Assembly (NCBI GenBank): GCA_011319805.1
Contig: SJRY01000082.1
Location: 1 to 32,980, forward strand
Origin: Macrocybe gigantea
Taxonomy: Eukaryota; Basidiomycota; Agaricomycetes; Agaricales; Callistosporiaceae
Reading direction: 5' to 3'
Length of the DNA stretch: 32,980 nucleotides
This document shows positions 1 through 10,776 of the stretch, in pieces. Position 1 is the stretch's first letter. Every line of letters begins with the position of its first letter. Below the pieces are notes generated by a model. It saw only the letters and a list, made by a program, of their open reading frames with translations. It had not been told where the DNA came from and did not search any database. The position numbers were made by a program, and so were the translations under genes.

Positions 1-461
1 GTAAAAAAAAATGTCAATACAAAAGAAATCGACGTGAAGAGTGGAACATACTTTGAAAGCTCGGATAACCGCGCTTTGCTTCTCGACGTCTGCGGCAAAC
101 GTCGGTACTTCCAACGGGAAGCCCGGAATTGCCTCCCATTTCTCGACAACAGGGGTCTTCACAGAAATCTGCCGTGCTTAAGTTACCAAAAGCCCTGCCT
201 ATGAATGCGGGTGTGTATGTACGGACCTGGTGATAGAGCACGAAACCGAGACATGCGAAAAGCACGAGAACACCTCTGCGCAATCCGGAACCCGGGCCAG
301 GGTGTTGCGCACTCTGTAAGGGACATGCATCGACCCGATGAGTAAATAGACTAAGCATAGAAGAGTACCTTGCCCTTCAATTCCGGCTCAACATCTTCCG
401 AAGCCTCTTCCACCCCTTGACCCCCCTTTCTGTTGTGCAATCCCAAGCCCGAGTCTGCCAT
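1..461 (-). CDS. Class I alpha-1,2-mannosidase (GH47), N-terminal part, cut by window edge
   Basis: GH47 enzymes trim mannose from N-glycans in the ER and Golgi. Three exons read in phase 0: 461-369, 313-227 and 168-52, giving 99 residues; a fourth exon lies beyond the left edge because a GTATGT donor follows at 51. The start is the ATG at 461. The protein has a short acidic cytosolic stretch, then one hydrophobic segment (about residues 43-57, VLVLFACLGFVLYH), so a type II signal anchor. A stretch just after it, ending AADVEKQSAVIRAFK, resembles the start of the GH47 catalytic domain, where the family reads roughly 'R..V..AF.HAW..Y'. The catalytic region itself is not in the window, so the family call rests on this short stretch and the topology. 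It is divergent from the CHAT gene to its right. Another type II secretory-pathway enzyme is possible. Confidence 0.6.
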
Positions 462-1577
462 GATGGAAGAAACGATAGAACTAAGAACGCTCTTGCAGGA
501 CTAAAGCAAGAACTGTCTCGCTTATAGCGAAGTTGGAGAAGGAGCGTCAGAAGACCAGACAGACACCAGGTTGAAATGCGGCCCGATACCGCTACTGTCG
601 CTCAGCAACTCTTGCCACGTATTTTCCGGCTGGCAGGTACCACGTCCACTAGCGTGGGAGGCGAAACTGCGGATTAATGCGATGCCCTGCGTCCTAGTCA
701 ATGTTGTGTCCTCGTGTCAATGGAAATGGCAGAGAAGTCACTTCTTACGATACTGCTACGGTGGTGTAGTGGAAGAACGCAATTGCCAGTCGACCCTGAG
801 GGAACTGGCGCTTATCTTATCTTATCTTGCCGCCTCGGCGAGTAGTTAATAGGCTTAAACAGGCTAACTTGGATGGAGGTGAACAAGGAATGAACTGCAA
901 AAAGAAAAAAGAAAAAGAAAAAAGGAACAAAATACAATAAAGATCCTTTGCCCGGCTCATAATTTTGCGTCAAAAATTCGATGACCGAGGGAATGTGATA
1001 CAGCACTACAACCAGCACAGGAAATGAACGAAAAAAAATCACTTCTACAGCGATTGAAAGGGTCCGGGTACCTTTAGGAAAGACACTCTAATGAACAAGT
1101 TACAGTAGTGTAGGCCAAAACTCGGCTCGCCGAGTAGAGGGAGAACTTCCATCTCTTCCTTCCTAACTGTATCCGAGAAGCCAGTGGTATTATGGAGGAA
1201 TATTTTATCAGGCCGAAGGTCTACATTGAACATCGTTGACACTCGAGAAGGGTAGCTAATTGACTTCCAATGCAAGATTGTTGTGGTAATATCGGAAGGA
1301 TTGAGGAATGGCTTGTTACCTTGCTGACAGTCGTCAAAACACTCAGCTGAGTTGGGGATCGAGTCGCCCAACTTTCGCCCTCCCCAATTTTCACTCTCTA
1401 CAGACTCGGACATCCACGACATATTCTTCTTACACAGGCATGCGACATCATTATGCACCCTTATGGATTTTGGCGCTCGTAACACCGCCATGATGGTGTC
1501 CAGTTGTGGCATGGTCTTCGAAAATGGCATTGCCTGAGCGCTCGTTTATCGCTTTGACGGTCTCGACATCATTTACC
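462..1577. other. Intergenic region between GH47 and CHAT genes
   Basis: No gene was recognised. The left part should hold the promoter of the GH47 gene. Around 811-828 is a short TTATC tandem run, and 897-940 is a purine-rich A/G tract. An uninterrupted 161-codon minus-strand frame lies at 1045-1530, but it resembles no family I know and has no clear partner exons. Part of the region may encode a 5' end of the CHAT gene that I could not place. Confidence 0.4.
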
Positions 1578-4419
1578 ATGAATGCGTTCATCCAGTCTGT
1601 CGGTACACTTCAATCCATTGTCACATCCGATCCCGACTATGGTGAAGCATTAGCCATCCGAACTTGCCCCTGGTCTCAGGCATCTCTCAACTCCGTCGAT
1701 TCGAAGCCGCTGGAGGCATTGAAAACATAAACGGAGCCATCTCTGCTCTACGACAAGCTCGACGCCTACTGGAAGAGAAGGAGAATAGAGATATATTGGT
1801 TATTTGTAGATGCCTCGAACATCTCGCGATGGCTTATCTACGCCGATACGAGCTGAAGGGAGACATCGACGATCTCAATAATTCCATTTCGAACTTTGAA
1901 GAGAATCTTCGGCGTCTGCCAAACGACAACGAGCTAGATATCGGCAGAGGTCGTATACTGTCCACCTACGGCTACGCTCTCACTGTTCGCTACGGGCGTT
2001 TCCTTGACCCGAATGACGGCGATGCAGCAATTTCCATAATCAGGCATGCGCTCACGATGATCCCAGGTGATGTCCCGGCACGATTAGACGCGTTAATTAG
2101 TCTCGGCACTGTTCTCGTCTCGCGTCTCTTGAAAAAGCGGGACTTGGGAGAAATGTTGATGCCGATGAAGCAACAGCCATTTCGACGTACGAAGATGCCA
2201 TTCAATTGGCTTCGGAGCAAGGTTTCGAACAATCGCGCCCCACCCTCAGGCTTTGCAACGTGTTGACCATACGATTCAACCGCAACGGCGACATGAAGGA
2301 TATAAATCGAGTCATCGACATTTCTAGAGGGATCTATCAGCCCCACTCAGATGATCCCTCATCTCCAGTGTAGAGGCAGGTCGCCGTTTGGGCTTGGCTC
2401 TTCTATCTCGCGCAGCCACGAAATTGCGCCGGGCTCAGACCGTCGACGATGCCTTGCGGGCTGAATTCATAGGGGACGTGCTGCAGACACACGAAGTGTT
2501 CCAAAGAATATATGACATCACGCCTTCCGAACATCCCGACAAAGCGGAGCACCTGAGAGCGCTAGCGCACTCACATGAAGTCTTGTTCCTCTACGGACAG
2601 GACGACAGCATTCAGAGCGCCATATCGGCGTTCTCATCTGTTGCTCGCTCACCTGGATTCCACCCCGAAAAGCGTTTCGCCGCGGCGTCTGAATGGGCTC
2701 AATGTGTTCGAGTCTTCCAGGACTCTCCTCTCGCTGCCCTCGAAGCTTATAAGATCGCGATGGGAATCCTCCCACAGCTCACCTGGCTCGGGTCGAACGT
2801 CGAGGGCCGTTACCGCTCAGTAGTACCAGTAGGTCGCGTAGTGCGAGATGCCTCCGCCACGGCCATCCAAGCAGGGAAGCTTGACATTGCGCTGGAATGG
2901 CTCGAGCAAGGACGGTCCGTCATTTGGTCCCAAATCCTTCAGCTCCGCTCGCCGGTAAAAGAGGCTTTGCGAAAGGCTCACCCTGAGCTGGTGGAGAAGT
3001 TCGAGGAGATCTCACGGTTGTTGGACGACGGTCACACGAAGGAAGCAGAAGATCTGTCGTTATTCGGTTTGCACTTGGACGACAACGTTGTACAGGCGAG
3101 GCAGCCATCTCTTCTGTCACTGCATAAATTGGCGTTGGAGAGAGAGCAATTGCTCGACACCATTCGAACCATGAAAGGGTTCGAGACGTTCCTCCTTCCC
3201 CGGACAGTAAAAGAACTCCTTGCTGCTGCGAAGAACGGCCATATTGTACTGCTGAACGTCAGCCAAGCGAGGTGCGACGCGCTTCTGTTGAGTCCGGATT
3301 CTGATCGTGTGCGACATATCCCGCTGCAAGGTATCAGCAGTGGCGGGATAGAAGACCTGCGCAGGCGCATGGGAGGGCTGTTGAAGAAAGCCGGGCGCGA
3401 TGCAGAACCTGGAAGATGGGGAAGGCCAGCGCCCATCCAACAACAAAGCATCGACCCCGAACGAGAATGCGCGGACATCCTTCGAGCCTTGTGGGTCAAT
3501 ATCGTGAAACCTGTCCTCAAAATTGTCGGATTCACAGTGAGTCTACCGCCATTGAGGAGCTGCAGCAGGCGGCACTTATGAAGGGGTTTCCCAGACTCCC
3601 ATGGATGCCGGAGAGTTTCGCAGGATCTGGTGGTGTCCTTCTGGTCCATTGACATCTCTTCCGATTCACGCGTCTGGGATCTACGGAGTAGGGCCAGAAC
3701 CCGAGGTCAGATTATCCGACTTTGCCATTTCCTCTTACATTCCTTCCATATCCGCCCTTCTGAACGCTTCCAAGCCTTTCAACCGTGCTACAGAACTACG
3801 CATTCTGCTGGTTGGCCAATCAGCTTCGGAGGGCCTACGGGTCATCCGCGGAACGTTGAAGGAGATCAAAAACATCCGAGAAAAGATCCAAGGCTGCCAG
3901 GTCACAGTCCTGTCTGAGAAGGACGCAACGGCAGAAGCTGTCACTGAAACGATGAGGGAAGCGCAATGGGTCCACTTTGCTTGTCACGGTATCCAAGAAC
4001 CAACCCGCCCAACTGAGAGCTCACTCATGCTTGCCGGCACCTCGAAGCTGACTCTCGCCTCCATCATCAGGACGTCTAGTCCCGACAGGGAATTCGCCTT
4101 CCCGTCTGCATGCCAAACGGCAGCAGGAGCAGACGCCTTCGCGGATGAAGTCGTACATCTCGCAGCTGGAATGCTCTTGGCCGGCTACAAGAGCGTCATC
4201 GCTACGATGTGGTCCATTGATGACAAGGTCGGGGCTGAGGTGGCTGCGGAAGTATACGATGTTCTGTTTGAAAATAGCGGCGGCGAAAGGAGGGGTCCGG
4301 CAATGCCAGACTACACCTCAGCGGCTCAGGCGCTCCACCGCGCCGTTGAAAAGATCAGGTGCAGGCAACCACCCGTGTCACTGCTGTCTTGGGTCCCTTT
4401 TGTACATGTAGGGTGCTGA
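1578..4419 (+). CDS. TPR-CHAT domain protein (caspase-like peptidase fold), frame broken in the TPR part as assembled
   Basis: CHAT domains are caspase-HetF-associated putative cysteine peptidases; in agaricomycetes they commonly follow TPR repeats. The N-terminal half (1578-2930) has helical TPR-like repeats such as RRFEAAGGIENINGAISAL and RYELKGDIDDLNNSISNFE. The CHAT domain occupies about 3230-4400. It carries RIWWCPSGPLTSLPIHASG, the histidine motif HFACHG and the cysteine motif SACQTAAGAD, and ends SWVPFVHVGC before TGA at 4417. An intron 3537-3594 (GTGAGT, 58 nt) joins both halves in phase 0. Three changes of frame break the TPR part, near 1652, 2155 and 2368; each is repaired by one extra base and no usable intron was found there. 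The gene is either a recent pseudogene or carries sequencing deletions; the uninterrupted CHAT half with both catalytic residues favours the second. The start at 1578 is tentative. It converges on the cullin gene 238 bp away. Confidence 0.82.
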
Positions 4420-4657
4420 CAGACCTCAATTGGAAGCAGTTATGCTTGTCGCGTCGGCGGCAAAGCATCTGTTTTGAAAGTCTCAAAATCCGAACATACT
4501 GTATGCCAGAACTCCCAGGTGGACGTGGTCGTCCATCTTGTGATATCTTTTTGCTGTTAGATATGCGACGGTCGGAGAGCTGCAACCCATGAAGAAGCCT
4601 AAGAAATATGAGGCTTCGCAGACCTTTAGACGTAAAACAAGAGTACATGACGAGCAA

Positions 4658-7600
4658 TCAAGCCACGTAGAGGAACTTCGTCCTGTCCTCTTTGCTCCTC
4701 TCCAGGTAATCACTCTCGACCAAAGCGTCGACCCGCTTCTTAATCGCGTCCACCGTGGGCACGAAGTGGCTCTTCACAGCATCGATCGTCGCCGTCTTGA
4801 GCTGTTCATAGGACATCTCCTTGCGCGCCTTCATGATCCTGACAATGGCGGCATCGAGATAATGCTTCCTGTCGCCCTCGATCGACTGGTTCGTGCGCTG
4901 AGATTCCTCCGCCTAAAGAAAAGCGAAGCGGCTCAGATTCCAGGAATTCAATCAATGAAAGTGAGAGAAAATTCGGACGTACAGTGACTTTGGCCTGAAT
5001 GGAGTTGATGTGCACTTTGGCTCTCGGGTCTGTAAAGTCGTCGTTGAACCGGAAGAGATCGTCGTCGTTCACGTCCTTTCCATGCGGAATCTTTCTGAGC
5101 ACCCTCTTCTTCCCGCATGCGAGACTCTGCAGCGTCCTCCGGAGTTCACCATCCTCTAGCACAACGGGGCGATCCGTCAGACAAACATTGCTGGAAAAAA
5201 AAAGAAGAGCGACATACCCATGCGCGTCTGGGCCAAGATATCAGGATATCGCAATTCGTACGCGTCATTGAACAACAGCAAAACGATGGCCTGGTACAAG
5301 CTGAGCGAGAGCTCTTTACTGCCATCCTTGAATCGGCCTTTCATTGTGACGGTGCCGAGTGCATGATCCCAGTCCAAGACGTGCTGCGGACGTTCCTGCT
5401 TGTAATATTTCTCGAAAGCGGTAAGCTCCGCTTGCATCTACCATGGGCATATGCACATGTCAGTCACGACGCCTCGGAGACGATCGTTAAAAGAGCAACG
5501 TACACTTGGCGGCAGATCGACGGCGTTCTTCGGCACAGTGAAAGGCCAGGCGCTTCGTTGCAGGACCATGACAGTCAGCTTTCTTCCCGCGCTATGACTG
5601 TCCAGCTTGGCATGGTACTTGCTGATGAAGTCGCGGGACAAATTCAGGTCCTTGAACATCTCTTCTCCCATCCCAAACTCGGGGTCGTATTCTGCAAAGG
5701 GGGTATATTGTCAGTATCCAGAATTGCTCCTGCAATCCTCGTTCCACGAGCAATTAAAGACAACGCACGCTCTTTGAGTTTCTTCAGCATTGATTTCTCA
5801 AAGTCGTCCGAGGCGCTCCTTCCAAGCAAGAGCCGCTTCGCCAACGCACGGTGGTAGAACGTCCTAAAGACGTCCTTGTCGTCTGTGAACCTATACAACC
5901 CGAGCACCGCGTCCATCTGGGCCGCAAACTCGACATCACTGGTGGCGCCTTGACCTCGTCTCATGGCTTTATCGAGGTGCTTAGCGATCATCTCCGCGGG
6001 CTTGTTGCGGCGCGCCTTGAAGCTCCGATTGAAGGCGTCCGCGAGGGCGTAGCTGAATTCCTTGTTAGGCTGCTTGACGGGCGCACTCGTGGACGGCTGC
6101 GCGCGGGATGCTCCGGCCTTCATGTCCGTAAAGGTCTTCATGCACGCTGTGTCTGCTAGCGCTTTGAATTCTAACAGCCGCTGTACCATCTCTTCGTCTC
6201 TGGCGGTGTCGCAGACGACGGCTTGCACGGTGTTCTAGGTAACAAGGTCGATGAGATTGTCATATGAGGGCAGGAGATTCTGAAACGAACCTGCACATAA
6301 ACCTTGAAAGCATCGCAGAGCACCTTGGTGCCGTCGACTCTAGCAAAGAGAGCGTACATTGCACCCAGAGTGTCCAGATCACGGGCATCCATATAAGGAC
6401 CAACAGCTGCAACGACGATGATTGGTGAACATTAGTGGTATGTGCAAGAAATAAATGGCCTTACTTGCACTTGCCAACCACGCCAAACGTCCGTCCCACA
6501 GCGCCCTTTCCGTAACTTCGCGCACAATGCTCCAGCTGCCCAGAGGGAGGAGTACTTCAGAGCGTTTGCACTCCTCTTCAATTCTCGACTGTACGTGTTT
6601 GAAGAAGCCTTTGGGATCATTCTTCATGGTTTCCGCACGTTCGGCAGATTCTTTCGTGTAATAGTCGCGCGCAAGTGTGAGATATTCCTCTTCAAACAGA
6701 TGGTACTGCTTATGAGTGATGAGGTGCGAAATCAGCTCTCGAATGTGTTCCCTAGATTCATGTTCCAGTCTGGGAGAGGGAAACGACGGACATGAGAATG
6801 ACTTTTGTTCTTTATTGATGAAGGGTCGGATCACCTGTAATTTCTCTCCCATGTAATCCAGTCCTCGACGCTAGCTTTGATGCGCGTTGCTACGCGGGGA
6901 TTCTCGAAGACGCGTGTCTTGAAGAGTGAAAACGCAAGATCCCTAGGAGCACAATCATCAGCGATCGGATATATATGAGCGGACCAACTCTACACACCGA
7001 ATACACACCACATTGGGATCTGATTTGACATAAACTTGGTCCAGGTATGTCGCCAATGACTGAAGCAAGGACTGTCGCACAGATCGTGAGTGCGAAGTAA
7101 TTTCCGCACAGAGAAAATTTGCAAGCATACAATCTGTCGTTCAAACCATCGGCACACTTTGTCAAATTCCGTGATCCAACCCATGTTTTCGCCAGAAAAC
7201 TCTTCGAGCGTCCGATTCAATCGAGTCATGCATTGCTCCAGTTCTAGCTTCAGCATGTCGTACAAGCCTTCGCCCTTGTTCGCAGCCATCACTACAAGAC
7301 GGCACGCAGTGTAAATGCTCTCATAGCTAGGCAAGATGTCTGGGCCATCCTTGGTCAAAGCGATCGCGATGCATCTCCTCATCAACGCGTAAGCTCTGTC
7401 ATAGTTAGACGATTCCACAGCTGTCGAGGTGATGCCGTCGGAGTCAGTTCTGTAAAGCAAATAAAATTCTTCATACGTGGATTGCCTTTGACTTGCAGTT
7501 TGATAGAAGTGCCCAGTCGAGCGGAGCCTTGTGACCTAGAAGCAGAACCACAGTCAGAGTCGGTGTCCAACCGGGGTATCTTGCGACGAGGAGATGCCGA

Positions 7601-7693
7601 CCCATCATCTAGCGAGTCGACAATATTGGATCGAATCGCGGTAAAGGCCTTGGAAGTTTGAGGAAGACTCAAAAGCGTAAAAACATCCGCCAT
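4658..7693 (-). CDS. cul4: Cullin-4 type scaffold of CRL4 E3 ubiquitin ligase
   Basis: Cullins bridge substrate receptors (DDB1 for CUL4) to the RING protein RBX1. Eleven exons splice without any frame break: 7693-7477, 7420-7131, 7071-7007, 6942-6835, 6769-6465, 6406-6291, 6234-5769, 5691-5504, 5437-5218, 5155-4983 and 4912-4658, giving 800 aa, close to the family's 750-900. The cullin homology region shows [35 protein letters not shown] and [17 protein letters not shown]. The C-terminal winged helix has [14 protein letters not shown], whose lysine (about K744) is the neddylation site, and ends in the usual YVA. NKPAE.IAKH and KSASxDxEKSML-like runs fit CUL4 better than CUL1; CUL3 is the main alternative. 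The start is the ATG at 7693, followed by a Ser/Arg-rich stretch (PRRKIPR) that could act as a nuclear signal. An earlier in-frame start reaching 7801 was not used because that stretch is not cullin-like. Confidence 0.93.
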
Positions 7694-10600
7694 GGTCAGA
7701 CAGACTGCGATGCTGCTGAATTCTGAACTCGTATCATATTTGGCTGTGTTTGCTCGCCCTTCATATCTAGCCAGTCCATGGAGCATTCTTACGCACGACA
7801 ATGGTCCTTCTTTGTGTTCTAACTTCTCTAGGATTCTTCACAGGAGGTCATGGGTGCAACCATGCGCCTGCTCTACACGTTCGACCCGATAAGCTGAAAG
7901 GTCCCAGACACCTTTCTTTTTCCACGACTGAAACGCCCCCTTGCTCATCGGGAAACAGATTCGTGCGATATTTCTTATGGCGTGGACAGATTCAACGACA
8001 CCTGTACTCTGGCCTGGAAATCAGATGCCCTTCTGATTAGCAGAAGCTATCAGTCAGTGAAGGTTTGCGCCGTGAGGCTCTATGAGTCGCGTCTGTAGGC
8101 CTGACTGTTTGATCGCCCATAGCACGGGCCTGCCAAGTTAAAAATAAGACGGACGGATTAGCGAGTACCTGCCGTCAGCATCCTCGAACCGGAATCGTCT
8201 GTGTCCATCTCTGCAAACTTCAAACGACTGATACTCATTCTCAGCGTTAGTCATGTCACATGTGAACATGCAATTACGACAAGTTCGGAGGAAACTCGAT
8301 GTCCAACCTTAGTGGACCCAGATAGAAGAGTCGCGAATATGGTCAATGCCGCGATCCGACGACATACCCACGGAGATCTTTTCGACGGCCGCAATTGGAC
8401 CGCCTCACTCATCTGTTCCCTCCATCATTGCGATATGTTCTGCTCAGGACAGTTAACAATCCCGGTCGTGAAGATGATCGTGGAATTTCCAGGCGATCCA
8501 CCAACCACTGTTCCTCATCCACGATTGGTATCTCGGGGTGATGTCATCTTATCTCAATGGCCCTGAGCATAGACTTAACGGGTTTAAATGGTTTGATGGT
8601 CACAGTTGCTGGTTGAACGTTGATCCTTCTATGTAACGTTTTGGTCTCTCATTCGCGTTTACGCACTGGCTGGTCTTCAACATGGAAACGTACGCGTTGG
8701 CCCAACCACTGCGGACCCGTTAGCGGTGTGAAGGTATCTCAACTTATTGACCTCATCACTGCCGTCCCATGTGTTTTCGTCCAGCGCAAGTCACGGCCTG
8801 CTAACGGAGATTATGCAACACCGCGAAACGCCAGTCCTAATGTTTCAACATTTTTAGTTCACACCCCATTGGTCATGGAGCGCTCTTGGCTGTGTGACTA
8901 TCCAAGTCTCGGAAGGAAATTTGATGAAAAGGCGTTTTTTCAAGGCTTGGCGCTCCTTCATTTCTTTTTTTTTAACTTGAGAAAGAACGCAGGTGAGCGG
9001 TGGGAACGACAATTTGATTTTTGCATTCTTGTGCTATTCTGGGTCGGGTTGAATGGGCTGGTTGCCCTTTGCACCCCGCTGTGTTCGACGTATGACGGGC
9101 GGTGATGATAATCATCATGCATCCTTTCATCCGTGGGCTGGGAAGATTCTGCTCAATTCGACTTCATTCCGCGCACAAAAGAGAGCGTTGTTCCGGCTCA
9201 GGTCGCTCGCCCTGTGCAGCAACCCTGTCCAAGTGGCGTGTAAATTTAAATTTGGCGTTGCGGTATGTGAAAAAATTCTTTGACGTCGGCTACGCAGCTT
9301 ATTTCGGAAGGGACAGAGAAGGGAGATATCATAGGCCCGCACTGAAACGCGCATTCACATCGGCAATGTAGCTACGTTACCAGGAAGTGCCGCCAGTGGA
9401 GATATCTTCGATGGGTATCTCTGAAGACGCATCAGCCGAAGCGTTTTGTATGGACCACAAGCTCATGAACCGTGTAGAATCAACAGGGCTGATGGCAATG
9501 TCCTTTGGAGGAATAGACCCCACAGTTCAAAAACAAGGCAAACGCATTGGATCGGACCATCTGGAGAGCTCGGCCGCCTCACCATGAAGACTAATAAGGG
9601 TTATATACGGTAATGAAGGCACGCGCGTTCGGCTGGCAGTGTGGATGTATAAAAGGATTTGCGCGGAGAATACACGTCTTCCCTCTTTCATCCCTTCCCC
9701 AATTCTCGTGGACGGTTGTGCTCCAGTTATGTACTGATTCTCGATCACTTATGGTGTGGTGCCATGGATTTCTAGTTCTCAAACTTCTAGTGTATCAAAT
9801 TATACCTAATCTGCGTTCAACGCCAACTTGTTACTCGCATGAGGGTATGGTGCGTATAGATAAATACACCACAACGAGCATAGTTAATAAAAGGAAGACT
9901 AATAGAAGGTACACTGGGGAAAGCGAAGACCCAACGACGTGCTCGGCGGACCTGCAAAAGCACAACCAAGATACAACAAAGGCAACACCGTTTATAAGTC
10001 AAGAACGAATGAAGCAACGAGACCATAGGGCGATTCGTCACAGCATGATGGAGCGGATCTATCCACGAGGTAGAAGACGAGAAGTCAGTTATTGGATAGT
10101 TGGTAAGCCAGAAACTCCCACTCACATTCTTGCTCACGATAGCGCTAGAATACCCGAGATATAACACAGCAACGGAAGTTCATCAGAGCCCAAGGAACCG
10201 CCAGGGAATTTGCAAAACGAGTTGCGAGAGCAGGGTGGAAACGACCGCAGAGATTCGACAGTCGGAGATTCATTGGTTAGGTCGAGAAGCGCGGAAGCCG
10301 AAGGTGCGTGTATATTTGGAGGCGGTTGTGTTCGTGAATGGAATCAATTTTGATGGTGCGTGTCGTAAATGATGGATCCGGTTCGTTGGTTTTTGTTTGT
10401 GCGATCGCGTGGGGGAAGAGGATGTGGGCGTATGATTAATAGATTTCCGTGTAATTTTCGCAACCGCATTCAATGACAGTGTATGGGTCCGCAAGATTAA
10501 GATTTATCATGAGCCAACACCGCGACCGGACGTGCAAGAGAAAGCAAATCAATAGGTTGATGGGAAGAAAAAAAGAAGTTGATGAGTGCTTCGCCTTTAC

Positions 10601-10776
10601 CCAGACAGACACGTAACAAAGAAAAGAAAAAGAAGAAATGCAAGAAAGGAGACCAAAGGAAATGCAAAAATAAAAGGTAGATGACCCTGATAGATAGCAG
10701 GGAATAGCAGGGGGCCGACGGTGACGGAAATGGGAAGGCGTGACAGATCGGGAAAAAAAAGGAAAAACGGGAAATG
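7694..10776. other. Gene-poor 3 kb interval between cullin and G-alpha genes
   Basis: I see no convincing gene. The left end should carry the cullin promoter and the right end the 3' UTR of the G-alpha gene. Plus-strand frames at 8201-8566, 8620-9105 and 9613-10164 have no recognisable domain and no plausible splice partners. A T-run lies at 8961-8970. The segment 10566-10776 is strongly purine-rich on the plus strand, that is pyrimidine-rich on the sense strand of the G-alpha gene. A good TATA-like site lies at 9648. Confidence 0.5.
9648..9655 (+). promoter_or_regulatory. TATA-like element TATAAAAG with no assigned gene
   Basis: TATAAAAG matches the TATA consensus exactly and is followed by a pyrimidine-rich stretch (about 9675-9705) of the kind that often precedes fungal transcription starts. 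No recognisable coding region follows, so this may be chance or the promoter of an unrecognised or noncoding transcript. Confidence 0.25.

Noticed and set aside
3032..3655. 207-codon minus-strand frame
   Set aside because: It lies wholly opposite the CHAT coding exons, which have clear domain motifs; it is a shadow of them.
7694..7801. Upstream in-frame extension of the cullin N-terminus
   Set aside because: The added residues do not look like a cullin, and the ATG at 7693 opens a normal N-terminus for the family.
8620..9105. 161-codon plus-strand frame
   Set aside because: It contains a poly-Phe stretch from a T-run and no recognisable motif.
9613..10164. 183-codon plus-strand frame
   Set aside because: No domain, erratic composition with many Cys, Trp and Thr, and no splice partners. 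It is more likely chance in a gene-poor gap.
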